Source: a virus
Length of the DNA stretch: 28,917 nt
Reading direction: 5' to 3' (one strand)
Virus record (IMG/VR): IMGVR_UViG_3300021962_000485
Location: 1-28,917 of that record
Below the pieces are notes generated by a model. The model searched no databases. It worked only from the letters and a program-made list of their open reading frames with translations, and was not told the DNA's origin. Of the stretch, positions 27,331 to 28,917 are shown in pieces (position 1 is the first letter of the stretch; every line of letters begins with the position of its first letter). Both the position numbers and the translations under genes were made by a program.

Positions 27331-27472
27331 AGATTTTCAAGAAGAGTGGACGAATAAATATAAAAAGAGTATTGATTGCTCAAACCCAAAAGGTTTTTCT
27401 CAACGTGCTCATTGTGCAGCGAGAAGAAAAAGAGCAAAAGGCGAAGAAACTAAATCAAAACCAGTTGAATGA
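27317..27472 (+). CDS. Small Cys-motif protein with capsid-targeting-like N terminus (51 aa)
   Basis: A short gene not given by a 60-codon cutoff. It begins MKTFKDFQEEW, close to the T4 internal-protein capsid targeting peptide I recall as MKTYQEFIAE. It then reads IDCSNPKGFSQRAHCAARRK, a two-cysteine motif I have seen in small marine phage proteins, and ends in a basic tail. The ATG overlaps the gp16 end by 14 bases after a purine-rich AAAGAG, and its stop TGA overlaps the next ATG (ATGA), so it sits inside a coupled chain. It may be a small protein packaged into the prohead (inference). It could also be a zinc- or nucleic-acid-binding peptide. No known function. Confidence 0.65.
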   Translation: MKTFKDFQEEWTNKYKKSIDCSNPKGFSQRAHCAARRKRAKGEETKSKPVE

Positions 27473-28917
27473 AGAATCAGAAGTTCTCCCACAAAACACC
27501 ACATCTAAAAGGAAAACAACATCAGTTGGATCCTAATTTAGATTTAAAACAATTAGTTCATCACGCAACTGTTCAGTATGTTGATCGTGATAACGATGGT
27601 GATGTTGATGTTTATGATAAACCCTCAAAAGGTATTCCTGACGAGAATGTTTCTTCAACAACAAAAGCAGATCAACTATCAAAAAAGTTGATTGCTAAGC
27701 AAAAAGGAGAACTTAAGCATACCAAAAGAGGTCTTGCTTATGAAGGTTCTTTACATAAATGGTTTAAGTCATCAAGTTCCAAAGATGGAAAACCAGGTTG
27801 GGTAAACGTAGTCACTGGTGGAACTTGTGCAAGTGATGAACCAGGAGAAGGTACACCTAAATGCGTATCATCTGCAAAGAGAGCATCAATGACACCTGCA
27901 GAAAGACGTTCTGCAGCAAGAAGAAAAAAAGCTGCTGATCCAGGACAACAGCAAAAAACTGGAGCAGCAAAACCAACTTATGTTTCAACAGATAGTCCAA
28001 AGAAGAAAATGAACGAAGCAAAAGAAAAGGATCATGAGTATTCAATGGCAAGATCAGAACTCTCCACAATTATGAGTGCTGCCAAAAGATTGAAAAAGAA
28101 AATGGGTAAGGGTGAAGGTGAGATTGAAGCCTGGGTTCAATCAAAAATTACTAAAGCGGCAGACTATCTTGATGCTGCAGCAGACTATATTGACAGTGGT
28201 GAGCATGACAATATTGAAGAGGCAAAGGGACCTTGCTGGGATGGATATAAACAAGTTGGAATGAAAAAGAAAGGAAGTAAAATGGTTCCGAATTGTGTTC
28301 CTGAAGAAGCAATGTCGGAAGAAGATGTTAAAGGTAAAGGTAGTGGAAAGAAAGATGCTTGTTACAAGAAAGTAAAGTCTAGATACAGTGTTTGGCCTTC
28401 TGCATACGCTTCAGGAGCACTTGTAAAGTGCCGTAAAGTTGGTGCTGCTAATTGGGGTAATAAATCAGAATCAGTGACCATAGAAGACGCTAAAGGCAAT
28501 AAATACGTTGAATTTATTGATCTAGTGAAACCAGAACCACTCAAAGCATCTCAAGGTATTGGAAGTGAGTTAGTTGGAGAGTCAGTACGTATTCCTGCAA
28601 AAACTGGAAATATTATTTTAGTTACTTTGAACTGGAGAGGTAAATATCTAGCAATTAAAATGTTCTTCCCCCAAACAACAAAACCAAGTAGACTAGAAGT
28701 TCAAGATCAACTTGATAAGGTTTATCCTGGAGCAAAAGTTCAATCATATTATATTTCCGATGTAAAACCAGGTGAGCAATTTTTGCAAGTGGAGGATTGG
28801 CAAAAAGTAAACCGTCAAGATAAGACTGATGGTTTAAGCCAAAAAGCAGTTAATGCATACCGTCGTGAGAATCCTGGATCAAAACTACAGACTGCAGTAA
28901 CTGAAAAGAAACCAACC
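27469..28917 (+). CDS. Multi-module basic, Cys-containing phage protein (3' end outside window)
   Basis: The frame is open from ATG 27469 to the window edge (483 codons, no stop seen). Modules in order: an EF-hand-like loop DRDNDGDVD (39-47); a KWFKSSSSKDGKPGWVNVV part with C120 and C132, then SMTPAERRSAARRKKAADPG (140-159); a helical part DHEYSMARSEL ... EAWVQSKITKAADYLD (188-235); GPCWDGYKQVGMKKKG and VPNCVPEE (254-280); KKDACYKKVKSRYSVWPSAY ... LVKCRKVGAANWG (294-330); and a C-terminal alpha/beta part with VTLNWRGKYLAIKMFFPQ (385-402). I recall most of these as recurring motifs in marine T4-like phage proteins, without a named function. The protein is Lys-rich. Placement after gp16 suggests a packaging or head role (inference). 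It is not gp17 in the part seen: no Walker motif. Confidence 0.8.
   Translation, partial: MKNQKFSHKTPHLKGKQHQLDPNLDLKQLVHHATVQYVDRDNDGDVDVYDKPSKGIPDENVSSTTKADQLSKKLIAKQKGELKHTKRGLAYEGSLHKWFKSSSSKDGKPGWVNVVTGGTCASDEPGEGTPKCVSSAKRASMTPAERRSAARRKKAADPGQQQKTGAAKPTYVSTDSPKKKMNEAKEKDHEYSMARSELSTIMSAAKRLKKKMGKGEGEIEAWVQSKITKAADYLDAAADYIDSGEHDNIEEAKGPCWDGYKQVGMKKKGSKMVPNCVPEEAMSEEDVKGKGSGKKDACYKKVKSRYSVWPSAYASGALVKCRKVGAANWGNKSESVTIEDAKGNKYVEFIDLVKPEPLKASQGIGSELVGESVRIPAKTGNIILVTLNWRGKYLAIKMFFPQTTKPSRLEVQDQLDKVYPGAKVQSYYISDVKPGEQFLQVEDWQKVNRQDKTDGLSQKAVNAYRRENPGSKLQTAVTEKKPT

Noticed and set aside
27353-27360. AATAAATA inside the 51-residue gene as a promoter
   Set aside because: It lies within coding sequence of AT-rich DNA and in a tightly overlapping gene chain; chance is as likely as function.
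27469-28917. Large terminase gp17 at the right edge
   Set aside because: The visible 483 residues show no Walker A/B or nuclease motifs; they consist of Cys-containing and basic modules.

Overview
The window is a compact, all-plus-strand block of late structural genes from a marine T4-like myovirus, most like the cyanophage group (Kyanoviridae). I base this on gene order and on protein likeness recalled from T4 and cyanophages: C-terminal gp6, a gp7-like giant, gp8, a giant DUF4815-type structural protein, two small proteins, gp13, gp14, gp15, gp16. The DNA is AT-rich and the genes nearly touch. The window shows no tRNA, integrase, CRISPR array or host-type metabolic gene. The host (Prochlorococcus, Synechococcus or another marine bacterium) cannot be decided from this stretch.

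Layout. Positions 2-883 hold the end of gp6 (baseplate wedge). Positions 927-13088 hold a 4,053-residue protein whose first ~250 residues and a segment near residues 2367-2497 look like two pieces of the T4 gp7 core; the rest is a mosaic of beta-rich repeat modules. Positions 13121-14677 are gp8, closing the wedge set. Positions 14684-23155 are a 2,823-residue DUF4815-type virion protein, probably peripheral baseplate or fibre attachment. It is followed by two small overlapping genes (74 and 55 residues). Then come the neck and tail-completion genes gp13, gp14 and gp15, the small terminase gp16, a 51-residue Cys-motif protein with a T4 capsid-targeting-like N terminus, and a basic, cysteine-containing multi-module protein that runs off the right edge where gp17 might have been expected.

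How the genes work together. gp6, gp7 and gp8 build the baseplate wedge, and the DUF4815 protein probably decorates it for host contact. gp13 and gp14 form the neck, gp15 caps the tail, and gp16 starts DNA packaging. The last two genes may encode proteins carried in the head (inference). Two copies of TAATAAATA (before gp8 and gp13) and one CATAAATA (before gp15) resemble the T4 late promoter TATAAATA. Elsewhere, 1-14 base overlaps suggest translational coupling.

The most notable signal is module sharing. The same small beta-rich repeat families (GSGY type, IDDE type, GE/TSG type) occur inside gp7, gp8, DUF4815, gp14 and gp15, so repeats appear to have been inserted into, or added to the ends of, conserved tail and neck core proteins. 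There is no gene-free stretch over 300 bases; the longest gap is 50 bases.
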